Part shown: piece after piece, positions 1 through 7,545 of the stretch
Numbering within the stretch: the stretch's first letter is position 1
Layout: the number at the start of each line of letters is the position of its first letter
Assembly: GCA_965658375.1 (NCBI GenBank)
Contig: CBFHSD010000001.1
Location: 62,001 to 126,000, forward strand
Source: CBFHSD01 sp965658375
GTDB taxonomy: Bacteria > Bacteroidota > Bacteroidia > Flavobacteriales_G > Salibacteraceae
Direction: 5' to 3'
Length of the DNA stretch: 64,000 nucleotides
Notes under the pieces: generated by a model
The model's database searches: none
What the model was told of the DNA's origin: nothing
Seen by the model: only the letters and a program-made list of their open reading frames with translations
Translations under genes and position numbers: made by a program

Positions 1-26
1 ACAACCCCACATCGGTATTGGGAGCG

Positions 27-34
27 CAAATGTA
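27..34 (-). promoter_or_regulatory. Candidate promoter -7 element facing left
   Basis: On the minus strand this reads TACATTTG followed by CGC, matching the Bacteroidota -7 element TAnnTTTG and the extended form seen at other promoters in this window. It lies downstream of proS and points off the left edge, so its gene is not visible. The nearest upstream TTG is spaced slightly too far for a good -33 element. Confidence 0.35.
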
Positions 35-124
35 TAAAGCTTTATCGAATTAGCGTGCAAGAAATTTTTAAATAAATAAGATTCTCTTCCTTTTACACTG
101 ACTTAAAGCCAATTACGAGAAGTC

Positions 125-1603
125 CTAATATGCTTTCGCAAACAATACCTTATGCTTTGCAGGGTTCCCCGAATAAACACAAGGTCCATCAGGTGTATCA
201 CCTTCTAGAGGAATACAGCGTATGCTTGCCTTTGTCTCTTTCTTAATGGCATCTTCACTCTCTTCCGTACCGTCCCAATTGGCAATTACAAAACCACCTT
301 TATTCTCTAACACATCCTTAAACTCAGCATAGTTGCTTACCTCAGTTGTATGTTCAGTTCTATGTGACTTTGCGCGTCCAAACAAATTCTCTTGAATAGC
401 CTCCAAAGTTTTTACTACTGTTTCTGCTGCACCTTCAAATGAAATACTTGCTTTCTCCTTGGTATCTCTACGTGCCATTTCCAAAGTACCGTTCCCTAAA
501 TCTCTTTGGCCAATAGCCAAACGTACTGGAACACCTTTGAATTCATATTCGGCAAACTTAAATCCTGGACGGTGCGTGTCTCTATCATCAAACTTCACAG
601 TAAGGCCTTTGTCTTCTAGCTCCTTCTTCAAAGGGGCTATTGCTTCGCGTATGACCTCTAGCTGTTCTTCTCCCTTATATATAGGAACAATAGCTACATG
701 AATGGGCGCCAGGTTTGGAGGAAGCACCAATCCTTCATCGTCTGAATGCGTCATGATTAAAGCACCCATTAAACGAGTAGAAACACCCCATGATGTTGCC
801 CACACCAATTCTTCTTTTCCTTCTTTACTCGTGAATTTCACATCAAAAGCCTCAGCGAAATTTTGCCCTAAGAAGTGCGAAGTTCCCGCCTGCAAAGCCT
901 TTCCATCTTGCATTAAGGCTTCTATGCAATAGGTATCAAGTGCTCCAGCAAAGCGTTCACTTTCAGATTTCACTCCTTTAATTATAGGAACCGCCATAAA
1001 CTGCTCAGCAAACTCGGCATACACTTCAAGCATCTGCTTTGTTTCTGCTATTGCCTCGTCTTTTGTGGCGTGAGCTGTATGACCTTCTTGCCATAAAAAT
1101 TCTGCTGTGCGTAAAAACAGGCGCGTGCGCATCTCCCAACGCACCACATTTGCCCATTGGTTGATTAAGATTGGAAGATCTCTGTAAGACTGTATCCAGT
1201 TTTTATAAGTGTTCCAAATAATGGCTTCTGATGTTGGACGAACCACCAACTCTTCTTCGAGCTTGGCATCTGGATCTACCATCAACTTACCAGGGTTTTC
1301 TGTATCGTTCTTTAGTCTGTAGTGCGTAACTACTGCACATTCTTTTGCAAAGCCCTCAGCGTTTTTCTCTTCTGCTTCAAACAAGCTTTTAGGCACAAAC
1401 AGCGGAAAATAGGCATTCTCATGACCCGTAGCCTTGAACATTTTATCGAGCTGTGCTTGCATCTTTTCCCAAATGGCATACCCATAAGGTTTAATTACCA
1501 TACAACCTCTTACTGCAGAATGTTCTGCTAAGTCAGCTTTTACAACCAATTCGTTGTACCACTTTGAATAGTCTTCGCTTCTTTTGGTAAAGTCTTTTGC
1601 CAT
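125..1603 (-). CDS. proS: Proline--tRNA ligase, archaeal/eukaryote-like type
   Basis: This cytoplasmic class II aminoacyl-tRNA synthetase charges tRNA-Pro with proline. At 492 residues it has the length of the short form (ProS type 3), which lacks the inserted editing domain of the E. coli enzyme. Visible motifs are RPTSE at residues 122-126, the motif 2 region RWEMRTRLFLRTAEFLWQEG at about 155-174, and a substrate-loop region with GTSHFLGQNF near 240. The anticodon-binding domain starts near 300 (HVAIVPI), followed by the C-terminal extension of this type ending in AKAY. The ATG at 1603 gives the usual N-terminus and sits about 20 bases downstream of a TACTTTTG promoter element. The gene appears monocistronic; the next gene is divergent. 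Confidence 0.97.
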   Translation of the reverse strand: MAKDFTKRSEDYSKWYNELVVKADLAEHSAVRGCMVIKPYGYAIWEKMQAQLDKMFKATGHENAYFPLFVPKSLFEAEEKNAEGFAKECAVVTHYRLKNDTENPGKLMVDPDAKLEEELVVRPTSEAIIWNTYKNWIQSYRDLPILINQWANVVRWEMRTRLFLRTAEFLWQEGHTAHATKDEAIAETKQMLEVYAEFAEQFMAVPIIKGVKSESERFAGALDTYCIEALMQDGKALQAGTSHFLGQNFAEAFDVKFTSKEGKEELVWATSWGVSTRLMGALIMTHSDDEGLVLPPNLAPIHVAIVPIYKGEEQLEVIREAIAPLKKELEDKGLTVKFDDRDTHRPGFKFAEYEFKGVPVRLAIGQRDLGNGTLEMARRDTKEKASISFEGAAETVVKTLEAIQENLFGRAKSHRTEHTTEVSNYAEFKDVLENKGGFVIANWDGTEESEDAIKKETKASIRCIPLEGDTPDGPCVYSGNPAKHKVLFAKAY

Positions 1604-1621
1604 GCCTTTAATTTAGGAGTA

Positions 1622-1629
1622 CAAAAGTA
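1622..1629 (-). promoter_or_regulatory. proS promoter -7 element
   Basis: The minus strand reads TACTTTTG, an exact match to TAnnTTTG, 19 bases before the proS start codon. I do not see a convincing TTG -33 element at the expected distance. Confidence 0.55.
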
Positions 1630-1686
1630 AAGAAGAGAAGGAAATGAGTTACCTTTAATCGCTCCTTTAGTAAGATGTTGCCCCTT

Positions 1687-1717
1687 ATTGATTTACGGCA
1701 TGCATTTTGTAAATTTG
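1687..1717 (+). promoter_or_regulatory. Promoter of the Ser/Arg-rich lipoprotein gene
   Basis: ATTG (TTG at 1688-1690) is followed after 19 bases by TAAATTTG at 1710-1717. This is the classic Bacteroidota -33/-7 arrangement. The start codon at 1740 is 22 bases further on. Confidence 0.7.
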
Positions 1718-1739
1718 AATAAATCAAACGTTTTACAAG

Positions 1740-2963
1740 ATGAAGAACTACGCATACCTTTTTTACCTTTTAGCCCTAGCTACTGCTTCTTGCACCACTT
1801 CATCTCAATTAAGCTACGAACCAGACGAGGTTTATTTTACAAATTCTGATTACGCTCAATTGGCATCTGCCATTAACGAAGCTAAAAACCCAGTAGTACA
1901 AAGCCAAACCAATACAGAAACCGCAGCCACTTCTGCAGATTTTGATTATTACGATCCCAATTACGCAACAAGTGGAGCTGCCCCCGCACAACAAGCTATA
2001 CCAACAGAAACCAATGGCAATTACACGTATTCTGCTCCAACAAACACTATTTTTTGGAATAGAATGAGCAGCAGCGCAAGTATTGGAGTAGGTTTTGGAA
2101 CTTCCTTTATGTCACCCTACGCTGGTATTTCTGGCGGCATGGGAAACTGCATGTGTGATCCATGGAGCCCGAGTTACTCGTTTAGCCTCACAAGCAGATA
2201 TTGCGATCCCTTCAGCTTTCCATATTACCCAGGGTATCAAAATTCACTCAACCCATGGAACCAACCTTGGGGTTCCCCATACTTCAACAACTCAGTAATG
2301 GGAAATCCATTTGTTACTTATGGTTCTAGCTTCGCTTCTGTTCCAGACAAAAGCCAAGTAGGATCTAGAAGCAGAGCGGCATTTGGCTCTTCTGCAGCTA
2401 TTGGCGGCAAACGCGTGGTTGAAGAGAACGATTACAAAGAACAACTCAGAGGTTCTCGCGGGAACGCCACGTCAGGTGCTTCAGGCAAAAGAGATGCTTC
2501 TACCAACAACCTTCGCAAGCCGGTTTATCGCACGAATAGATCAACAGCTTCTAGAAGTCAAACAAGCGGTGCACGAACAAGTACTGGGTATTCTTCTTCT
2601 AGAACTGCTCGCACTCCTAATAACTCGGCCAGTCAAATGATTGAACGCACTGCAGCAAGAACTGCTGCTAAGAGCAGAAATAGAAGTTCTTCTGTAAGCA
2701 GAACATCAACCAGCACCAAACCGAATACAAATTCATACAGACAACAGGTGCGTCAATCTTATGCGGGCTCTTCTAGCAGCCCTAGCAGATCTACGTCATC
2801 TTCATCTTCTGGTTCTAGTTCTTCTTATCAACGCTCAAGCAGTAAACCTGCCACGAGTTCGTATAGAAGTCCCTCGAGAAGTTCATCTAGCAGCTCGCGT
2901 CCATCAAGCAGTGGAAGCAGCCGTTCCAGTTCACCAAGAAGCAGTTCTAGTAGACCACGATAA
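1740..2963 (+). CDS. Ser/Arg-rich predicted lipoprotein, function unknown
   Basis: The 407-residue product starts with a hydrophobic signal of about 17 residues ending in TASC, a plausible lipobox with Cys18 as the lipidated residue. An N-terminal region rich in Asn, Thr and Ala is followed by a Gly/Ser/Pro/Tyr/Trp-rich low-complexity segment (about 100-210). The last ~180 residues are strongly basic and dominated by Ser, Arg and Thr, with runs such as RSSSSSRPSSSGSSRSSSPR. I recognise no catalytic domain. It is followed after 11 bases by a FadL-like outer-membrane protein gene, so the two are probably co-transcribed from the promoter at 1687-1717. The cationic tail could bind polysaccharide, peptidoglycan or extracellular DNA; that is inference from composition only. 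Confidence 0.8.
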   Translation: MKNYAYLFYLLALATASCTTSSQLSYEPDEVYFTNSDYAQLASAINEAKNPVVQSQTNTETAATSADFDYYDPNYATSGAAPAQQAIPTETNGNYTYSAPTNTIFWNRMSSSASIGVGFGTSFMSPYAGISGGMGNCMCDPWSPSYSFSLTSRYCDPFSFPYYPGYQNSLNPWNQPWGSPYFNNSVMGNPFVTYGSSFASVPDKSQVGSRSRAAFGSSAAIGGKRVVEENDYKEQLRGSRGNATSGASGKRDASTNNLRKPVYRTNRSTASRSQTSGARTSTGYSSSRTARTPNNSASQMIERTAARTAAKSRNRSSSVSRTSTSTKPNTNSYRQQVRQSYAGSSSSPSRSTSSSSSGSSSSYQRSSSKPATSSYRSPSRSSSSSSRPSSSGSSRSSSPRSSSSRPR

Positions 2964-2974
2964 AGACAAAATTC

Positions 2975-4447
2975 ATGTTTAAAAAACTCGTTTTTCTATG
3001 CTTCATTACTGGCATGGCTGGTAATGCTGTGTTTGCTCAAAACATTAACGACTTGGTGCGGGCCTCTCATTTGCAGTTCAGCGGCACGGCACGCTACAAT
3101 GCTATGCAAGGTGCATTTGGTGCATTAGGTGCAGATCCCAGCGTAAGTGCAACCAATCCAGGTGGACTAGGTATATTTAGAAGATCTGAGGTTTCTATAA
3201 CTGCTAATCTTGCGGTTCCTCAAAGTACAACAGAGCTTTACAACAGCAGCGCTAGCGATGCGAGTGCGCATTTTCTGATTGACCACTTCTCGGCAGTAAT
3301 CACCAACCCAACCAACAGGCAAAGTGGTGTAATGCAGCAAACTTTTGCCTTTGGGGTGAACCGCTTGCAAGATTTTCACCAAACACAAACATTCAACGGA
3401 GTGAACAATGAAAGCTCTTTGCTAGATGTGTATTTGTATGACATCAACTATCCCACGGCCATACACCCTGATGATATTAACTTGTATCCCGAACTGGATT
3501 TTGGAGCCGCTTTGGCTTGGAATGCTTACGCCATAGATACTTTAATGATAGACGGTGTACCAGAATACTTCTCGTACAACATGAACTATGGAGCCACTCA
3601 AGAAAAAGAAGTGGTGACTTCTGGAGGCTTGAATGAATGGTATTTGAGCTACGGAGCTGACATTAACCACCGTTTCTTTGTGGGTGCTACGGTGGGTATT
3701 GATGTGATGAATTACTTTCAAACCACAACGTATACCGAACGCATTTCTGAAAACGATGTCTTAAACCCATTGGATTATTTTACTCAAATAGACAGCTTGG
3801 AAATAAAAGGTTTCGGAATTAATCTGAAAACAGGGGTGGTATACCGTGCAAGCGATCACATTCGAATAGGTGCTGCGGTTCACACTCCAACGCGCTACAG
3901 CTTAAGAGATACTTGGGGTTCTGATTTTAAAACTTTATTTGACAGCACCGAAGTGTACACGGCCCAATCTCCCTTGGGTGAATACAGTTACACCCTTACT
4001 ACCCCATGGCGCTACTTTGGAAGCTTCGCTTACTTTTTTGGCGACAAAGGACTGATTAGTATCGATTACGAATACCAAAATGTACCCAAGGCCAAATTAG
4101 GACCAGGAGAGGACGACTACCTGTTTCAGCAAGAAAATGAGCAGCGCTCTTTGCTCAATCCATCGCATTGCATACGTGCTGGTAGTGAGGTGAGATCTGG
4201 CCGTTGGAGTTACCGCGCGGGTGGCATGTGGCGCAATAAAGCTTATATAGATGATTATGCCAGCAGTTCTTGGGGTGGTTCTTTAGGGGCAGGATTTAGA
4301 GACTCTGATTTTTATGTTGACATGACGTATGCTTTGAACTACTCTTCTCAAACAGATGCCATTTACGACCCCGCTTTTGTTGCTTCTGGCGATACGCGTA
4401 TGTTTGCGCACAGGTTAATGGTAACGGTTGGTTTGAGGTGGTATTAA
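2975..4447 (+). CDS. Outer-membrane transport protein, FadL/OMPP1-like
   Basis: The 490-residue product has a signal peptide ending near residue 22 (NAVFAQ). The next stretch, about residues 30-65, contains SGTARYNAMQGAFGALGAD and NPGGLGIFR, which resembles the N-terminal hatch of FadL-type channels, where early Asn-Pro-Gly/Ala motifs are typical. The rest alternates aromatic and polar residues as expected for a beta-barrel and ends in an aromatic residue (LRWY), typical of BAM-inserted barrels. Family members move hydrophobic compounds across the outer membrane; the substrate here cannot be told from sequence. It probably forms an operon with the upstream lipoprotein gene (11-base gap). Confidence 0.8.
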   Translation: MFKKLVFLCFITGMAGNAVFAQNINDLVRASHLQFSGTARYNAMQGAFGALGADPSVSATNPGGLGIFRRSEVSITANLAVPQSTTELYNSSASDASAHFLIDHFSAVITNPTNRQSGVMQQTFAFGVNRLQDFHQTQTFNGVNNESSLLDVYLYDINYPTAIHPDDINLYPELDFGAALAWNAYAIDTLMIDGVPEYFSYNMNYGATQEKEVVTSGGLNEWYLSYGADINHRFFVGATVGIDVMNYFQTTTYTERISENDVLNPLDYFTQIDSLEIKGFGINLKTGVVYRASDHIRIGAAVHTPTRYSLRDTWGSDFKTLFDSTEVYTAQSPLGEYSYTLTTPWRYFGSFAYFFGDKGLISIDYEYQNVPKAKLGPGEDDYLFQQENEQRSLLNPSHCIRAGSEVRSGRWSYRAGGMWRNKAYIDDYASSSWGGSLGAGFRDSDFYVDMTYALNYSSQTDAIYDPAFVASGDTRMFAHRLMVTVGLRWY

Positions 4448-4484
4448 CAAAAAAAGGCCCCGCTTCCCAGCGAGACATTTCTTT

Positions 4485-4513
4485 TCGAGTGTAGTGTAAA
4501 TTTCACTACTCGA
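4485..4513 (+). repeat. Imperfect inverted repeat after the FadL-like gene
   Basis: TCGAGT-gt-AGTG pairs with CACT-ACTCGA across a short loop. This forms a 10-bp stem with a two-base bulge. No T-run follows, so terminator function is uncertain. Confidence 0.3.
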
Positions 4514-4635
4514 TAATAGACCTTAACAACAAGACTAAAATGAGTCACATTTTTCTAACTGTTTTTACGGTATAGTGCTTATCCTTATAAATATAGATTC
4601 AAATTTAAAAGAACAGGCCTATTTGTGAAGAATGC

Positions 4636-4643
4636 TATATTTG
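4636..4643 (+). promoter_or_regulatory. tRNA-Ala promoter -7 element
   Basis: TATATTTG, followed by CGC, lies 11 bases before the mature tRNA 5' end. That spacing suits a start of transcription just upstream of the tRNA. No clear TTG is present at -33. Confidence 0.6.
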
Positions 4644-4654
4644 CGCCCTTCAAT

Positions 4655-4728
4655 GGGGCCATAGCTCAGTTGGCTAGAGCGTTTGACTGGCAGTCAAGAG
4701 GCCGGGGGTTCGAATCCCCCTGGCTCCA
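4655..4728 (+). tRNA. tRNA-Ala (anticodon GGC)
   Basis: All four arms can be folded. The acceptor stem is GGGGCCA/TGGCTCC, the D stem GCTC/GAGC, and the anticodon stem TTTGA/TCAAG around the loop CTGGCAG. The T stem is GGGGG/CCCCC around TTCGAAT, and the discriminator base is A at 4728. The anticodon GGC is at 4689-4691. Base pair G3:U70, the alanine identity element, is present. CCA is not encoded. Confidence 0.97.
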
Positions 4729-5012
4729 CTTTGAAACTTCTTCTTTCTCTTTTCCTCTTTACAGGATCATATGAAATTTCAAGATTGTTCGGGTTGATTT
4801 TGCTTACTAAGCAAAGGGCGCAATTTCCGTTTCGTGTGGGAACATTGCCGTGATTTTAAGGCGAAACGAAGTTCAGCGGAGCTAATCCTTTCGCGTGAGA
4901 TCTCAAATCTAATACGAAAAAGTAATGTTTAACAAGACATGAATTAATTCCAGAATGACTGCTTTCATAGGATTATATAAGCTGAAAAGATACTCACTTT
5001 GCTTTAAACTAA
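4729..5012. other. Intergenic stretch without a gene
   Basis: No open reading frame of convincing composition is present between tRNA-Ala and the next terminator. The part at about 4815-4905 is richer in G and C than its surroundings and holds a 7-base inverted repeat, CGTTTCG at 4828-4834 and CGAAACG at 4862-4868. It could be a decayed gene or a structured RNA. I see no repeated copy of the tRNA 3' end and no integrase. Confidence 0.4.
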
Positions 5013-5042
5013 AAAAGGCTATCATTTTCATGACAGCCTTTT
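5013..5042 (-). terminator. Rho-independent terminator of the OmpA/TPR lipoprotein gene
   Basis: On the minus strand AAAAGGCTGTCAT pairs with ATGATAGCCTTTT around a GAAA tetraloop. The stem has 13 pairs including one G-U, and T residues follow. It begins 27 bases after the stop codon. Confidence 0.85.
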
Positions 5043-5069
5043 GCGTTACCGTAGGTTAATTTTTTCTGC

Positions 5070-6779
5070 TTACAGCGTAGAGAAATCCAAGTTTACAAAC
5101 TCAGCATCTTTCATTGCTTTAGCCTTCAAAGAAGCATCTTTGCTAATGGCAGTTTTTAAGTTTTTCACTACATCAGATGAATTATCTGCTCTTGCTGCAA
5201 TAATCGCTTTCAAGTAAAATGCCTCAGCAGAGTTTTTATCTTCAGATGCATCAATAGTGCTTGTTGCTTTATTAGCATCTCCACTTAACAATTGCGCCAA
5301 TGCAGCATTGAATGTGTTGTTAGAACCAAAGTTGGTTACAGCGCTTTCATATTCTCCGTTTTGGATATCTAAAATAGCCATGTTGTAGTTTACATCAGAC
5401 CCAGCACCAGCAGCTTGAGAATAATACTCCGCAGCAGACTCTCTGTCGCCATTCAAACGTGCTACCACACCTAGGTTGTTGTTTACGGTTGGAGTAGTCA
5501 TTACGCTAGCTGATTTTTCAAAGTTTGTTTCAGCATCGTTCACTTTGTTTTGTAACAATAAGATGTACCCAACATTGTTGTGGCCTCTCCAATCGTTAGG
5601 ATAGATAGACTGAACGCTTTTGTACACATCCAATTTGCCATCCATATCGTCAGTCAATGTAGCAGCATAAAGAAGCTCTTCTACTGTTAACCCTTCTGGG
5701 TTTGTTGTAGCCATTTGAGCAATTTCTTCATCGCTTTTTCCAACTTTATCAACGTTTAAAGCAATTTGAGCTCTTCTTAAGCTTGGAAGAATGTCTTCTT
5801 TCAACACTTCGTAAGTCTCTGCCATGTTTTTGATTTCTTGCTCACGCTTAGCAACATCATCATACATTCCAAGAACTCGAACAATTAAGTCTTTGTCTTC
5901 AATGTTAGAAGATTGCATTGCAGATTTAAATCCGTTCCAATCTTCACCTTTACCAGTAAATGTGCTGAAGCCTTCTTCGTCAGAACCAGAAACTTTAGAT
6001 TTCTTCAATTGACGCTCAACAGCAGAACCTGCAGATTTTGCGCGGTTATCTGCCAACTTATCGTTTACAGCCAACTCCCCATCTGGAGATGCATATGCTT
6101 CAATTGCCAATGATTTGAATACGTAAGTAGAATCGTCAGCCCATCCTTTGATGCTGTCCATCATTCCCATTACGTCTTCATTTTTCAATTCAGAACCTCT
6201 TACTTGAGAAGAGTTGATGGTATAGAAAATTTCTGCTTTCAAGTTAGAAGGCGTAATTCTCACAAACTCATCTTTACCAAGAATCGGACGGTCATCGCTC
6301 ATTACCATGTAAGGAGTAATGATTGTACCATCAGCAATTTTTACTCTTGCTAATTCTTTAGATTTTGTTTTGTAGGCTCCAGAAATAACAACCCACATTT
6401 CTCCTCTTTCTAGTTCAGAAGAATAAGGTACTGTTAGTTCATATTCAAAGTTTCCACCTTTTTCGAAGTTGATGATGGTTCCCTCTACGTCAGAGCCTTC
6501 ACCAACAAAGGTTTTAGAATCAAATTCTTTTACCACTTCACCACCGCTCATAAAGATTGGTTTTACCGTAACAGCGGCTTTTTTATTGAAATAATCTGCA
6601 GGAAACTTGCCGCTTACCTTTACAATTACTTCGTCTGCATGCATTTCCATTGGATCTGGAGCTGCATCATACTTCATTGTTTCAGCGGTTTTGGCCATTT
6701 TGTTTAATGGGTTACAAGCTGCCAATAATGAGGCAGAGGCCAACGCCAATGAGATGTTTTTTAGTTGCTTTGAATTCAT
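5070..6779 (-). CDS. Lipoprotein with OmpA-like domain and TPR repeats
   Basis: The 569-residue product has a signal peptide with lipobox LLAAC, making Cys22 the likely lipidated residue. A beta-rich N-terminal half (about 40-170) is followed by a segment whose IEAYASPDGELAVNDKLADN and RAK (about 220-245) resembles the C-terminal peptidoglycan-associated fold of OmpA. The C-terminal half consists of helical TPR-like repeats with phrases such as DWRGHNNVGYILLLQNKVND and AYYLKAI-type helices. Similar proteins are common in Bacteroidota but have no settled function; a periplasm-facing role at the outer membrane linked to peptidoglycan is inference. It is a single-gene unit with its own promoter (6824-6853) and a strong terminator. 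Confidence 0.8.
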   Translation of the reverse strand: MNSKQLKNISLALASASLLAACNPLNKMAKTAETMKYDAAPDPMEMHADEVIVKVSGKFPADYFNKKAAVTVKPIFMSGGEVVKEFDSKTFVGEGSDVEGTIINFEKGGNFEYELTVPYSSELERGEMWVVISGAYKTKSKELARVKIADGTIITPYMVMSDDRPILGKDEFVRITPSNLKAEIFYTINSSQVRGSELKNEDVMGMMDSIKGWADDSTYVFKSLAIEAYASPDGELAVNDKLADNRAKSAGSAVERQLKKSKVSGSDEEGFSTFTGKGEDWNGFKSAMQSSNIEDKDLIVRVLGMYDDVAKREQEIKNMAETYEVLKEDILPSLRRAQIALNVDKVGKSDEEIAQMATTNPEGLTVEELLYAATLTDDMDGKLDVYKSVQSIYPNDWRGHNNVGYILLLQNKVNDAETNFEKSASVMTTPTVNNNLGVVARLNGDRESAAEYYSQAAGAGSDVNYNMAILDIQNGEYESAVTNFGSNNTFNAALAQLLSGDANKATSTIDASEDKNSAEAFYLKAIIAARADNSSDVVKNLKTAISKDASLKAKAMKDAEFVNLDFSTL

Positions 6780-6823
6780 CGTTTGAATAGTTAATTAACC
6801 TTTGTATAGCTTAAAAGCCAAAG

Positions 6824-6853
6824 CAAAACTATTTAATGTTTTCGATTCGCAAA
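6824..6853 (-). promoter_or_regulatory. Promoter of the OmpA/TPR lipoprotein gene
   Basis: On the minus strand TTTG at about 6853-6850 is followed after 18 bases by TAGTTTTG at 6831-6824, a good Bacteroidota -33/-7 pair. The start codon is 45 bases downstream. Confidence 0.6.
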
Positions 6854-6920
6854 AAATACAAGATGCTTTCATTGAAATATTTAAAGATTATTTCAACTCA
6901 ATTGGTCTAAATCTTACACT

Positions 6921-7451
6921 TTACTCTCTTTCTTCTTTCGCATCAAGAAGCTTTAAAATCTTCTCAACCCTCCCTTTATCCTCCGTTTTTTCCAATAACT
7001 CAGTTTGGGTCAACCCTAGTTTGGGATGGATAAAACTTGGAGCAATCTCTGTCAAGGGCATCAAACAAAATCTTCGATCTTGTATGCGCGGATGGGGAAT
7101 CACTAGGCTCGGCAACTCAATAATGTGCTGGTTCATGTAAAGAATGTCTATGTCAATGCTTCTAGAAGCATATCCACCTTGCTCTTTTCTTTCTCTGCCT
7201 AATTCTTTCTCTACCGCCAAGCAATACATAAGCAGTTCTTCTGGGTCTAGCGCACTGGAAAAGCAAATCACCTGATTTAAAAAGTCGGGGCCATCAAATC
7301 CCCAAGAAGGGCTTGTGTAAAGGCTAGAGGTCGTTTTTATGTTTCCTATGCGTTGCTTGAGCAATCGTGTAGCATGGTGAAATGTTTCTGCAACATTTCC
7401 TGTATTGCCCCCCAAGAGAATATAAATGTGCTCTTCTGCCTTTTCTTGCAT
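6921..7451 (-). CDS. folK: 2-amino-4-hydroxy-6-hydroxymethyldihydropteridine diphosphokinase
   Basis: FolK transfers pyrophosphate from ATP to the pterin alcohol in folate synthesis. The frame stays open to 7688, but the ATG at 7451 (MQEKAEEHIY) is preferred. It gives 176 residues, close to the family norm, starts just before the ILLGGNTGN motif, and avoids overlap with divergent sppA. Family motifs seen are GGNTGN near residue 14, WGFDGPDFLN in the middle and RSIDIDILY near 95. The last of these carries the two metal-binding aspartates. It reads divergently from sppA with 94 bases between start codons. Confidence 0.93.
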   Translation of the reverse strand: MQEKAEEHIYILLGGNTGNVAETFHHATRLLKQRIGNIKTTSSLYTSPSWGFDGPDFLNQVICFSSALDPEELLMYCLAVEKELGRERKEQGGYASRSIDIDILYMNQHIIELPSLVIPHPRIQDRRFCLMPLTEIAPSFIHPKLGLTQTELLEKTEDKGRVEKILKLLDAKEERE

Positions 7452-7522
7452 TGCCTTTTGTGCCGTTAGTCTAGTGTAATTACCACTAATGTAGCTTCGG
7501 CAAAAGTGAGTTAAAGTTGCTT

Positions 7523-7530
7523 TAATTTTG
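7523..7530 (+). promoter_or_regulatory. sppA promoter -7 element
   Basis: TAATTTTG matches TAnnTTTG and ends 15 bases before the sppA ATG, implying a very short leader. No good -33 TTG is seen. Confidence 0.5.
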
Positions 7531-7545
7531 TAAAAAACTGAGTCA

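Noticed and set aside
2641..2963. Ser/Arg-rich DNA of the lipoprotein gene as a tandem repeat or CRISPR-like array
   Set aside because: Repeated codons (TCT, AGC, AGA) occur without constant-length units or spacers; it is low-complexity coding DNA.
4655..5069. tRNA-Ala as an integration site of a mobile element
   Set aside because: I find no integrase gene, no repeat of the tRNA 3' end and no phage or plasmid genes nearby.
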